A stretch of DNA of 64,000 bases from Cryptomeria japonica (taxonomy: Eukaryota; Streptophyta; Pinopsida; Cupressales; Cupressaceae). The stretch spans positions 837,610,136 through 837,674,135 of the forward strand of contig NC_081411.1 of assembly GCF_030272615.1 (NCBI RefSeq), in the 5' to 3' direction. The position numbers were made by a program, and so were the translations under genes. Shown here in pieces: positions 10,839-22,125 of the stretch (its first letter is position 1; the number at the start of each line of letters is the position of its first letter). The notes under the pieces were generated by a model. That model made no database searches and was not told the origin of the DNA. It saw only the letters and a program-made list of their open reading frames with translations.

Positions 10839-12008
10839 TGATGAATACTAAGAGGGGGGGGTGAATTAGTATACCAAAAATTACTGTAAACATACTTTTA
10901 AACAATTTAGTAGATAACTGGTATAGAACATTCACTAATAAACCGGTTAAGATAAATGCAAACCAAATAGAAAACAAAGCATTCACCCACATGAGCACAA
11001 TCACCATAACACAAGATATTTGATGTGGAAACCCAAATGGGAAAAACCATGGTGAGCAGAAAATCACAAGTAACTATCTGTAGAATAGAAACCAGACCGG
11101 TTAAGGTCAGACTGGTTAAGGTCATACAATGTTCTTCACCGGAACAGATCTTGTTAGGAATCTAGATCTCTGTTAAGAGATAAGTCCTGTTAAAGACTAC
11201 ATTGTTAAAGGATTTCAGATCCACAGTTGTGAACCACCTTGTTAGAGGATTTACAAAGGCTTTGTTGGGCCTACTCGGTTAAAGGTTTCAGACTTGTCAA
11301 AGATATTAGTAATCAACAAGTGAGTGATCTAGTTAGTAGCACAGTTTGCTTAATTAGATCCTTGACAACTCATTGTTAATGCATTTCAGTATTACTTCAA
11401 TCTTCAATATCTCCACACTCTATCTCTTCACATAGACTTAATATTCTCTTCAATGATGGCACATAACCTCTTCTATCATACATCTCTCATACATGCAAAC
11501 CCTAGACATGATGTTCTTATAAAGGAAACTAATTTCATGTCGGTCCAATAGGATTAGACTACAAGTTCCTAGGTTCAGTGCATCTAGACACATTTGGTAA
11601 CATGACACAATATCACCACCAAAGTGTCGATGGATGATAACTCATCACACATTATAGAAATACCGGTTGGTAACTCATGACAGAGTAATACCGGTTAATA
11701 CAATATACCAATTACTAGTTTGACAAAAATGAAGACTGGTAGATCATAGTATTCTGATCAAAAGTTAACTATTGCTTGGGTCCTTCGTACCACTTGAGCT
11801 CCTTGAACCGCTTGGGGTCTTCATACCACTTGATCTCTTCAGTAAAATAGTGATCAGTAAACATCTTCTGCAAAATACCGATAGTCTAAAGACTATACAT
11901 TCAATAATATACAATTACGGTTGGAGTGATTACTGGTTGAGCATAACTCATACATCAAGAAAGTGTGTGTCCATCAATGACAATCAAAACATCATCAAAA
12001 TGCCAACA
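10839..12008 (-). repeat. 5' LTR of element 2
   Basis: About 1,170 bases from TGATGAATACTAAG to AAATGCCAACA. It contains the complement of CACCCCCCCCTCTTAG near 10850 and the shared block GGAAACCCAAATGGGAAAAA at 11028-11047. Several ACCGGT or CCGGTT sites occur. No partner LTR lies in the window. Short open frames inside are not genes. Confidence 0.72.
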
Positions 12009-13413
12009 CTATCTTTGTAATCAAATAGTTGCTAACTTTAGGATTAAGATGAAATAGATTACCTCTGGTCTATTTCCCGGTTGCAATCAATTCACCTTTG
12101 TTGTCAAAGATTTTGCACATACCAATTCTAAATTCTAGTGGGTATCCTTTGTCATTAAGTTGTGCCACATTTAAAAGAATATGCTTTAGTCCTTCAACCC
12201 AATAGATATCGTCAGCACGCTCTTCCCATTAAGAGAAATAACTCCCTTACCTTTAAGCATACAGGGTGAGTTATTGCCAAATCTGACAACACCTCCATCA
12301 AATTCCTTCAAGGAAAGAAATTTTCTCTGATCACCGGTCATGTGATGTGAATAACCACAATCAATGATCCAATCATCAGAGTTATCTATCCTAGACACTA
12401 GTGCCTTTTGATCTGAAATCTCTTCCTTAATAGCTACAAACACAATATCTTGACTAGCATCATTATTAGATTCTTCATTAGGAATACCACTGTCAATAGC
12501 AATAAGACAATCTATCTTTCCTTTTCCCTTATACTTCTTTAATTTTTCTCTCTTGTATTCACTTTCACCATTAGGACAGTTAGCTGCTATATGACCAATC
12601 TTGTTGCATGCAACACACTTTAAAGGTAGTTTACCTATATATTTCCCAGTGTCTCTAGGTAGTCGTTTTGCCAGCAATGCTTCAAGTTCCACTAAGTTGT
12701 CTTCATCATCAACATCTCTGCTCGATCTAGATTCATAGCTATGGTTGGTATCTATACTTATTCTCATAGATGGGTTAGAGATAGAAGCTCTGAATGTAGA
12801 TTCTAATTTATGTACACTACCATCATATCCATTTAATTCAAAAGAAGTAAGTTTGCCAATGATAGAGTCAGGAGTTACCTTAGTTTTGCCAATGGACTTC
12901 AGCTCCTGAATAGCTACAACTCGGATAACATAGACCGATAGCAGGGTTCTCAGTACCTTACTAATCACTGTGGCATCTTCCACTTTCCCTCTTGCACTCT
13001 TTATTTCACCAACTATCTCTTTTATCCTTTGACCATACTGCTAGAAATTCTCACCTTCAGACATTCTCATGTCATCAAACTTTCCTCTTATGGTCTCCTC
13101 TTTAGCAATCTTAACATGTTTCTCACCGCTATAAATCTCTTCAAGTTTTTTCCATACTTCATATGCAGTTTCAAGACCATGAACATCTACATATTCAACA
13201 TCAGACAAGGAACTGATAATAGCCTCCAATGCTTGACAATTTTCTTGTTGTTCTTTATTCTAATCATCAGTCAGAGTTCTAGTAGGGTGCAATATACTTA
13301 GTTTCTACATGATCCCAATACTTACTTCCCAGACTCTTAATGTAAATCTTCATTTTTTCACTCCATATCCTATAGTTATCTTTTTTGAACTTTGGACCTT
13401 CTTTCTTCATCAT
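12009..13413 (-). pseudogene. Copia Gag-protease fragment of element 3
   Basis: The start codon is at 13413 (MMKKEGPKFKKDNY...W), the usual start of copia Gag. A one-base frameshift lies near 13290, after which the frame holds to 12186. Domains in order: a UBN2-type Gag segment (AYEVWKKLEEIYSGEKHVK, then KVLRTLLSVYV), a CCHC knuckle (CVACNKIGHIAANC), and the retropepsin-like site WIIDCGYSHHMT. In that site the usual D-S-G triad reads D-C-G, probably inactivating. Next comes the region DIYWVEGLKHILLNVAQL that precedes the GAG-pre-integrase domain. A stop lies near 12075. Truncation at 12009 is caused by element 2. Confidence 0.82.
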
Positions 13414-13485
13414 GATCTATAAGATATTTTCCTCAAGTTGTTAGGATTTTAGGTTAAAGAGGACCTGAGATGCTCTGATACCAAT

Positions 13486-14897
13486 TGATGGTATGATGAA
13501 AGAATAAGTATCTGGTAGAATACTGAGAGGGGGGGGGTGAATCAGTATACTGAAAAACTGATACAAACTTCCCAATCTCAAATTCAAACTCATAGAGTAA
13601 ACTTTCACTTAACAAGATTAATACTCAACATCAACCAGTTAACTGTTATATCAACTTAATAGTAAACAACTTCAATCTTGTAAACATCAAAATGCTTAAT
13701 CATATCTCAACATATTCAATCTCTCTATGTTTCCAGTTATCATGCCTTATCATAATAGTTAAGTAGTCAATCAAATCAACAAATAAGATCATAACCACAA
13801 AATCATTCACCACTTGACACAAATGTTTATACGTGGAAAACCCAAATAGGTAAAAACCATGGTGAGATGAGACTCACAAGGATAGCCATCTGAACTCTTC
13901 TGAAGTTTTGCCTATTAGGAGCCAAGCCTATTAAAGCTTTTACAATAAGTCTTGTTAAGAACTAATTCTATTAGGAATCACCTGGTTAAGGGGTTTACAA
14001 AAAAGCCTTGATGAAAAGAAAAATACCCTATTAGGAGTAACCTCGGTAGAGGGTTTGAGAATCCAAGCTAATGGACCACCTTGTTAGAGGATTTAATAAG
14101 TAACCAAGCTTGTTAGAGCTTACCCAGATAGGGGATTTCAATTCTACTATGATTGTTAGAAAACAACAGGTTTTCTTGATCTATAGTACTACATTTTCTT
14201 GATCAGATCCTTTTAAGCTTCAATCTGCTTTCACTTAAACTGCAGATCCATTCTCCGGTTAGGCAACCACACACTCAACTAGTTTCAGCCAATATTTTGC
14301 CAACACTCTTACAAACAACTTCATTGACCTTAAATACAAATCAATTAGGTCAATAACACAACAAAAACCTAATTCTCTCATAGAGATTACAAACAAGTCA
14401 GTTCAATTTTTATCATTAGAAATCATAACAATCTCTTCACATTCTTCAAGAAAATTCCAACCACTCCATGATCACTGCTTCATCGGACTTTGTAACTCAA
14501 CACGCACTATTCATTAGATGCAATCCACTTTTCTCATTCCCTAGACAATAAATAAATGTGCCAAATCAATCTAAACTAATCCTCATTCAATGATCACACA
14601 ACATTAGATCTTAAACTAACAAACTTGATCGGTTAGGATTTAACATAAAACAACTGGTAGGGTTTACCAATTATATTGTATAGAAAAGGGTTTAACCTTA
14701 TACATCAGTTTATCGGTTCAACTCACAAACTTAACATACCAATTTACAACATCTTCCACAAAGCTCTTCCTACTGGTTATAAGCCAATATCAATAACAAC
14801 AACAATATCAACAATATCATAAATACCATTACCGGTTTAATTGACATCAATGACAACATAACATATCATTAATGCGATCTTCATGTAAATGCCAATA
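13486..14897 (-). repeat. 5' LTR of element 3
   Basis: About 1.41 kb, from TGATGGTATGATG next to the primer-binding site to AAATGCCAATA at 14897 (edge set by eye). The plus strand has ACTGAGAGGGGGGGGGTGAA near 13530, the complement of the shared C-run/TCTCAG block. It also has the GGAAAACCC...AAAAACCATGGTG block near 13836-13863. No second copy is in the window. Confidence 0.65.
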
Positions 14898-15092
14898 GGC
14901 TTCATGTGGTTCAGGGGGAGTTGATAGTGGTCAAAGGGGGAGCTTGGTATGGATCAAAGGGGGAGTGCATATTACCCTTTGTCATTATGTCAAAGGGGGA
15001 GAAATGTATCGGTATTAAGTGTCTTACGAGAAGTTGATGTACCAGTGTGAAGTGTCTTGCGAGAAGTTGACATCAATGCCAAAGGGGGAGAT
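14898..15092 (+). other. Copia 4 3' end with a polypurine-tract array
   Basis: Plus-strand copies of CAGGGGGAG or CAAAGGGGGAG occur five times (about 14916, 14936, 14957, 14993 and 15080). The last is directly followed by the LTR start TGTTGACATTTTGG. Two near-identical units ending GTGTCTTACGAGAAGTTGA / GTGTCTTGCGAGAAGTTGA also occur. Repeated polypurine tracts before the 3' LTR are a known Sirevirus hallmark. The rest of this element is not seen. Confidence 0.72.
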
Positions 15093-16332
15093 TGTTGACA
15101 TTTTGGCAGTAAGTTATCATTGATGTCAACTGACATGAAGGATATTCATATGAGAGTGAGAAAATAGAATGAAGGCTTACCAGTAAGGCATAAACTGGTC
15201 TAAAGATTGGCGGCCTATTTATGTTGAAGAGGTAGAATGTTAAAATTATCACAAACCAGCGAAGGAGAAGATGTGTTAGCGGTATAGTGTGTACTACCGA
15301 TTAGCAGAATAAGAAGGCCTTACCGGTAAAGGCATGTACCGGTATGAGTTTGTTGAATGTTCAAGTTTGAACTGGTTATGTGTCAATGAGCAAAGTGTTT
15401 GACCATGGTGATTGCATGTGGAGCTGAGGTGGCAAATATGTTGTGGTCGATGAAGCCTCCCATCGACATGGTTGGTGAAACTGTTAGATGATATAAATTA
15501 AATAACCACAAATCATGGGATTGTAACTGACTGATGCGACTTGAGGAAGAAATAATTGTAGAGGAAGATCAGGGAGTAGTTGGCGCCTAGACCAATGCAA
15601 AGGAAATCTAATTCAGGAAGAACTCAAAAAGGAAACAGCTAAAACATTTTATGAGTGGACAGATTTCAAGGCAAGAAATGTTGTCTAAGATTACTATCTT
15701 TAGCAAGTATGCATTGGGGATGGAAAGTGTGTATAGATAAATCCCTGGAGTACAAGTGATCAAACCAAGATAGACTAGATCAGATCTCATGAAGATTGTG
15801 TAGTGCTGAAAATCAGATAAAGTAATCTCATAACCAGTTGTGTGAGATTCAGTGGAGGAGAAAAGATTGTTAGTTGGCAGTAGGATATTTAATCAAGAGT
15901 TGAAAAATTCATTTGCAACAAGAAGCCTTAACAGTATTCAAATTGTATTTCAATATACATTGCCAAGTTAGAGCTTTGTGCAGGGGTTGGTGCCCTAAAG
16001 TTAGGGGTTAGTTCTCCTTTGGGTTGTAACCCATAAAGTTAGGGGTTGGTGCCCTAAACTTTGTAATCCAGTGTTTTACCTGTTAGGCTAGATTGGAGTA
16101 GTAGTCTCTAGTAGCTTTTCTCACTGAGATTTTTCCCACATTTGGTTTTCCTCATACATCTGGTGTTGTGAATTGCATTTGTGTGATTGATCTCTTTGGC
16201 TTTCCTTCTTGCTTTACCAGTTTGATTTTTTAAGTGCTTAAGTGGTTAACTGGTATTGTAAAGTTTCTTTGAAAGTCAAAATTTAGGAACCACTGATTCA
16301 CCCCCCCTCTCAGTGGTACTATGTGTTCAACA
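15093..16332 (+). repeat. 3' LTR of copia element 4
   Basis: About 1,240 bases from TGTTGACATT to GTGTTCAACA, with a short terminal inverted repeat TGTTGA/TCAACA. TTCACCCCCCCTCTCAG lies about 30 bases before the end. A second, partial copy of this LTR (30294-31269) retains roughly 350 bases that are missing here around 15800. The last five bases, CAACA, also occur at 42336-42340, so element A inserted into the very end of this LTR. Confidence 0.82.
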
Positions 16333-16739
16333 TGTATTGCCCCGCTAGGAAACCCCGAAGGGATAAAGATAAAATGCACAATGGAGTACAAATAATTTTT
16401 TTATTATTTTTATTTTTTATTTTTAAAATAAGACACAACATTAGGATACATTGAGTTATCTAACACGTCGATAACATATCGGAAGACTAAACAAACCTAA
16501 GGAGTTTCCCAATGTGATTATGCAACTTAACACCTAACTAAAGTCGCAACATTTGATCCAATTAAGAAGGTTAACTTAATTATATGTTATTACTTAAAAC
16601 ATGGATATAATTAGTTCATTAAATAAAAATTATAGATAATAGGACGCATTCATCCATTAAGGTTGAAGATGAGGCTAACACGAGGAAATTTACCCATAGA
16701 AGTTAAAACATAGATAACATGTAAATTCATCCATTAAGG

Positions 16740-17310
16740 TTAAAATATGGTTAACTTGATGAGTCCATCCATTTTAGTTACAATATAGCTAATATGACGA
16801 AGTTCATTTATTTGGGTTAAAATGTGCATAACCAAATGAGTTCATACATTATAGTTAAAATATTGCTAAGAAGATGAAGTTCATTTATTAAGGTTAAAAT
16901 GTAAATAACCAAATGAGTTCATCCATTATAGTTCAAATATAGCAAATAAGATGAAGTTCACTTATTAAAGTAAAGATGTAAATAACCAAATGAATTCATC
17001 CATTATAGTTAAAATATTGCTAATAAGATGAAGTTCATTTATTAAGGTTAAAATGTTAATAACCAAATGAGTTCATCCTTTATAGTTAAAATATAGCAAA
17101 TAAGATGAAGTTCATTTATTAAAGTAAAGATGTAATAACCAAATGAATTCCTCCTTTATAGTTAAAATATTGCTAAGAAGATGAAGTTCATTTATTAAGG
17201 TTAAAATGTAAATAACCAAAAGAGTTCATCCATTATAGTTAAAATATAGCAAATAAGATGAAGTTCATTTATTAAAGTAAAGATGTAAATAACCAAATGA
17301 GTTCATCCAT
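16740..17310. repeat. Degenerate ~77-bp tandem array in LTR A
   Basis: Units contain ATAACCAAATGAGTTCATCC, TATAGTTAAAATAT and AGATGAAGTTCATTTATTAA in order, repeating about every 77 bases, for about seven units. The same array occurs in the other LTR A copies at about 29935-30293 and 31690-32095, with different unit counts and variants. Confidence 0.8.
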
Positions 17311-18635
17311 ATAATTGCTATGCATTCATTACGTTCAATTTTACATTAAACTCATGCCATGGATCTTGTTACAAAATGCACTATAATTTCATCATAACTA
17401 ATGAGGTCTTTTCATGCATACTTATTTTCATTAACATTAACATAGTACATTCCTTCATGATCCATTTATTGCATTTAAAAGATGACTACATACATGCATT
17501 ACGATAAATATCATCTAACCCACTTATACATTCTATCAAAATGCCATCCATATATGCTAACACTAACCATGAAACATAAGAACAAAAGAATCACATAACA
17601 CCAAGATGGTATCGGAGTTCACCCCTAGTGGACTACATCTCCAGGTCTACTCAATTGCAAGATCCCTTTGATCATATAAGTAGGTTGAGATTACATAAGG
17701 TTCATGTCATTTACAATCCTACCATTTAGGCGAACACAACCAATATACAAACGACCACTTCGGTCAATAAAAACATAAATGACTCCTACATAGAAATAGA
17801 TCTAACTGAACATATTAAAAGAAAATAAAAAGGTCCATTGCCTGACGCTACTCTAACTAGGGGCTTGACCAACTATGGCCAACCAAAATCAGCCAAACGA
17901 CAGGGTCCAAACAAACATATCAAGGCCTTGCCATTACTTTAAACACAAGCGAATACAAAGAATAAACTTGCATAGGCAATAACCAGAAAATACAATCTTT
18001 TTCCATATTGATTTAAACATTTAAAGGTTGATCAAGTTTTCTAAATGATCTAAGTTGTTTTTAGTTATCTACCTCATCCAGGTACAGGTCATTCTTGGTT
18101 TTCTAACTCACTACATCCATATGCATCAAGACATAACATAAATACATCATTATGCTTTTTTTTTTTGAACCAAGTGCAGATGAATGTAAAGCATTAATCG
18201 TCTAAATATGTTATTTAATCTTTAGATAAACATCATTGACATACTGGTTTGGAACAATGATCTAGTCCCCTCTCTAGCAACACAAATTTACCCTTTCCAA
18301 AAATGGAAATGTACATTAAAAGAAATATCAAAATGGGTAAACATTTCCCAATGAAATAAAATTCAATTGCATGTATTTAAAACAAATACTCCACCTGAAA
18401 ATATTAAAAAGCATATATATATATATATACCTAACTTAATAAAGTTAACAATTGAACAATAATTATTATTCATTGGAAATATACGCTATAATGGGACCAA
18501 CAATTAATATATAATTAATAATATATATTAATTAAAGTTTAATAATAGTAAAATATATTAACTTAAAATTTAATATATTCTTTTTTAAAACTAAAAAAAA
18601 TAATAAATAAAAAAAAGGGTGAAGAGCGTCAAACC

Positions 18636-18930
18636 CTAGGGCAACAGTGGGCCCACCTCCCATTCACGGGAGTGGGGGTGGCAGACCCCCGACCTCCACA
18701 CAATGGAGCTCATGTCTCTGCGGCCACCATGGGGGTCGCAGACCCTTTGGTCTCCACCTTGTGAAGCAGGGTTGTTGCGGCCACTTACGCAGATGCAGTC
18801 CATCTGCCTCCACACGATGGACGTAGGGGCTCTACAACCGTTGTGGTGGGTGCAAAGGATTCCTCTGCAGCTCTGTGGGAGGTGGAAAGGGGAGGGGCGT
18901 GGGTTGAGCTTTGGCTCCCCCCCCTCCAAA
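18636..18930. repeat. GC-rich degenerate tandem block in LTR A
   Basis: An island rich in G and C within AT-rich DNA. Units carry CTCCACAC.ATGGA, TGCGGCCACCATGG and GTCGCAGACCC. The matching block at 33535-33593 plus 40307-40590 differs in unit content, so units have been gained or lost between copies. Both strands are open for about 280 bases, but no known protein is encoded. Confidence 0.6.
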
Positions 18931-20411
18931 AAACCCCAAAATTTCTTTTCTCCTTTTTTTTTATTTAAAATTTTGATTTAAATTTTATTTGAATAAAATG
19001 AAACGAAATTCAAAAAATGTAAACCCCCATTTTCTTTCATTCATAGCTTCTATACTGTTATCTTCATTTTTATTTTATTTTTCTATAATGACCAAGAATA
19101 CCAAAATTGATTTTAAAACTAAATCAACAAACCCATAAAATAAAAATAGCTAAAAACCCCAAATAAAGATAGGCTCAGAAATTTTTTGAGACAAATAGAG
19201 AATGGATTCAGCCATTCTTTAAACAAACATTTTCATTTCCAAGCAACTAAAATTTACATCTTTCCATAATACAAAACAATGCAAACCCATTTTTTTAAAA
19301 ACTGAAATTCAAATCTGAGAACATTCATGGGTTTTTAAACCAGCATTTCATGAAGATCAAACAAACACCATTTTTTTATTTAACAACGAAATAAAAAAGG
19401 TAAACAAGAATCCAACCTCCTTTAGCATTCGTGGCAAGATTTTGAAGAAAAACCCCAACCTGCAGTTGTAGAAATCCTTTCGTCCCCAAATCCCCAATTT
19501 TCTCCATCAAAAATATTCTTCTCCTAAAAAAAATTCAACAACCTTAAAAATATTTTTCAATCTAGGTTAAATGGAATAAAATTTGACCTAATCTCCTAAT
19601 TTCGAATTTAAACACCTTTTAAATAAAAAAAGAAAGAAAATCACTCCTTTTAACTATTCAAATAATTTAACTTGCTTTTCTAATTCAAATTAAAATGCCT
19701 CTTTCTCATTTAACTTTAATTCTCTCAATATTAACAAAGCTAACATTTATATTTCACAATATTGATGAGGGTAAAATATTTTAATTAAATTAAACTCCCA
19801 AAATTAATCTTTCACACTATATCAAATATATATATAAATTAAACTTAATTTCTAATAAAATTTGATTTTCTTAAATAATTAAAATTAACCTTTCTATTCC
19901 AAAAAGCAAAAAGGGATTAAATTATTTTTATTTCAAATAACTTTAATTCTTCCCTTTTCAAAATGCATAAACTAAAGAAATTCACAATTTTAAATTAACC
20001 ATTAAATTAAACTTGCTACAAACATATATAGAGCGATCTTTTAATTAATGATTAATCATGTAAAAGAAACCTATTTATTTTAACTTCCTTAATTTCTAAT
20101 GCATAAATGAACACATTAAATCAAATTAAATACTTAGGATAAAACACTTAATTTTTACCACACGCAAGGCATGCAACCCAAAAAAGCCAACCAAATACAC
20201 AACCCACAAACCCAAACAAAAAGGAAAACTGACAGACCATAGGTGACACTCACTTCAGCATGACTAGGGTAACATGAAGGTTTTACGACCACCTAACCCA
20301 AATTCTAAGGACGAAAGGGGTATACTCAACCTTGCGAATCCAGGTGAAGACAAACCTCGCACCTCGGCGATACTGTACTTGCAATCTCCTACAACCAAGA
20401 GTCACACCAGC

Positions 20412-20458
<47 letters not shown>

Positions 20459-20673
20459 GAAAGTATTAGCTCAAGATTAATAACAAGAATTAGGAGAAAA
20501 ATTAAACTTACATAAGAATTGATGCGAAACCACATTAACAGGTACGCACAATAATCACAATATCTGACTACAACATTACATAATGGTTAATCAACCATCC
20601 AAGAATGCCACATAGAAAAATTCAACCAAGGTCAAACCCGTTTTACAAAACTGACTAGGGTAGGGGCACTAAA

Positions 20674-21164
20674 TTCTCCCCCCCAGGCTCTGACTTACTC
20701 CCGGAAGTCGTAAGGATAAGTAGAACTCATGCAACATGTATTAGCCCTAAAACTCAATTAACAATTATCAATTTGCACATATGAATCTTTTTACAAGCAG
20801 TTGAAATATTATTGCTAAATCCTCTACAAATGTCATTATCCATTGACAAGCTACAACTTAAACCATACACTTCTTAAAATATTCTAGAAATTACCCACAA
20901 TCATAGCAGAGAAATGAGAATTTTCTTCCTTTCATTACACCAAATTAAAGAATTAAAAGAGGTAAGCAACAATTACTATACTCATCTATCAAACATGACA
21001 AGAAAACATGCCATCATGGTCAATTCCTTTTACCAATACATCTTTTTCATGAAACTTTATCGCATAGAACTAGCTTCAATTATCAAATTCTTCAACCAAG
21101 TTAACTTTCAATAAATAAGAGCAACGTAAATAACTCAATTGTTTACACTTTTGAGGCATATAAG
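20674..21164 (-). other. Element A internal region, 3' end; non-coding
   Basis: Begins with AATTCTCCCCCCCAGG, the complement of a GGGGGGGAGAATT polypurine tract abutting the LTR. The rest shows no coding motif. It ends at ATAAG (21160-21164), the target duplication of copia 6. Confidence 0.7.
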
Positions 21165-21608
21165 TGTTAGGGTTTCAAGCAGATCCGAAGCAAATATGAA
21201 CTAACAATTATATGCAGATTTAAATACAAAAGATAAAGAAATAAAATAGGACATAGATAACACAGAGATTTAACGTGGTTCACCCAGAATGGGTTACGTC
21301 CACCATACACAGCCATCCAATCTTTCTTATTATCCAGCAAAAATAGTACATCAACCTTACAATGCCTTAAGCATCCCAGCCACTTATAACATGCATTTTT
21401 AGGGCAAAAACAAAGTCGGCCTTTTTAGGGTTTTATTACAATGTCAGTTTTCATCAAAAAAATACCCAAATTTTTTTTTTTCAGGGGATCCCACCCCCAA
21501 ACCCCCACTTTTCTCAAGGGCTACCGCCCCCAAACCCCTGTCTGGGGCCCCGGCGAGGATACATGCTGAGTGTACAATACTTTGCTGATCAGTCACCACA
21601 TTTCAACA
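21165..21608 (-). repeat. 3' LTR of copia 6
   Basis: 444 bases, a direct repeat of 25732-26194. It contains a T-run followed by a C/G-rich stretch (about 21470-21560) where the two copies differ by substitutions and by about 20 bases in length. Confidence 0.93.
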
Positions 21609-21744
21609 ATCTCCCACTTGGAGACTGATCAGGCTCCACACTGAACAATCTCCCACTTGAAAACTGAAACTACATGACACCACTATACATGCAACATCCA
21701 TTGGATAAAACACTAGGACTCGAGTGGTATACATTCCACAATTA

Positions 21745-22125
21745 TCAATAAAGAAGACCAACATAAACTGATGAAGAAATCAGCTTCTCCTATGGAACTG
21801 CCTTCGTGAACATATTGGCAGGATTCTCACTTGTGTGAATCTTCTCAAGCCATAACTGACCCTCCTCCAAAATAGTCTGGATGAAGTGGTACCTGAGCTA
21901 AATGTGCTTTGTCCTTGAATGAAAAGTAGAGTTCTTCGCTTAATGAATGGCACTCTGGCTATCAATATACAATGGGTGATCCTCCTGTGTCTGACCCAAT
22001 TCCTCCAAAAAACATTGTAACCAAATCATCTCCTTGTTGGCTTCTGTAGCAGCAACATACTCAGCTTCAATGGTTGAAAGTGCAACAACCTTTTGTAGCC
22101 TAGAAATCCAACTAACTGCAGTTCC
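21745..22125 (-). pseudogene. Copia 6 RNase H and C terminus
   Basis: Continues the same frame. ALSGFVDSDLAGD just upstream opens RNase H. STIEAEYVAATEANKE, YIDSQSAIH and NSTFHSRTKHI follow, then NPANMFTKAVP near the end and a TGA at 21745. At least three in-frame stops occur (after VFTI, in SAIH*AKN and in AVP*EKL). Calling the polyprotein end here gives 1,308 codons, normal for a copia Gag-Pol. Confidence 0.82.

Larger units (their letters stand above)
6583..12008 (-). mobile_element. Element 2: second Gag + ORF2 element, 3' end cut by element 1
   Basis: On the minus strand the order is a 5' LTR (10839-12008), a primer-binding site, a four-knuckle Gag (9499-10788), ORF2 (about 6767-9508), and 3' non-coding DNA with minus-strand purine runs (CTACTCCCCCTTT at 6689; another near 6729). 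The 3' LTR is missing, because the LTR of element 1 begins at 6582 instead. Gene order and ORF2 motifs match element 1, but the DNA is divergent and the LTR differs. No pol domain is present. Its LTR abuts copia element 3 at 12008/12009, so element 2 inserted into element 3. Confidence 0.78.
12009..14897 (-). mobile_element. Element 3: Ty1/copia fragment (5' LTR, gag, start of pol)
   Basis: On the minus strand an LTR (13486-14897), a perfect ATTGGTATCAGAGC primer-binding site (13472-13485), gag and protease are followed by the first residues of the pre-integrase region. The sequence then stops at the LTR of element 2 (12008/12009). The remainder of pol must lie beyond the nested elements to the left, outside the window. 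The right edge at about 14897 abuts the 3' end of copia 4. Confidence 0.78.
16333..20673 (-). repeat. 3' (left) LTR of element A
   Basis: About 4.34 kb and non-coding. The order left to right is a ~77-bp tandem array, an AT-rich body, a GC-rich block (18636-18930), more AT-rich DNA, and a microsatellite near 20424-20453. The right end reads GGGGCACTAAA where the other copy has GGGGCACTACA, a point change at the LTR edge next to the polypurine tract. The short frames in the GC-rich block are not supported as genes. Confidence 0.85.

Noticed and set aside
16740-17310. CRISPR-like array (regular ~77-bp repeats)
   Set aside because: The repeats are contiguous and degenerate with no unique spacers, and lie within a plant LTR.
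18636-18981. Overlapping frames on both strands, repeated at 40289-40631
   Set aside because: They arise from GC-rich repeats of LTR A, where stops are rare. There is no codon-level conservation beyond the DNA repeat.
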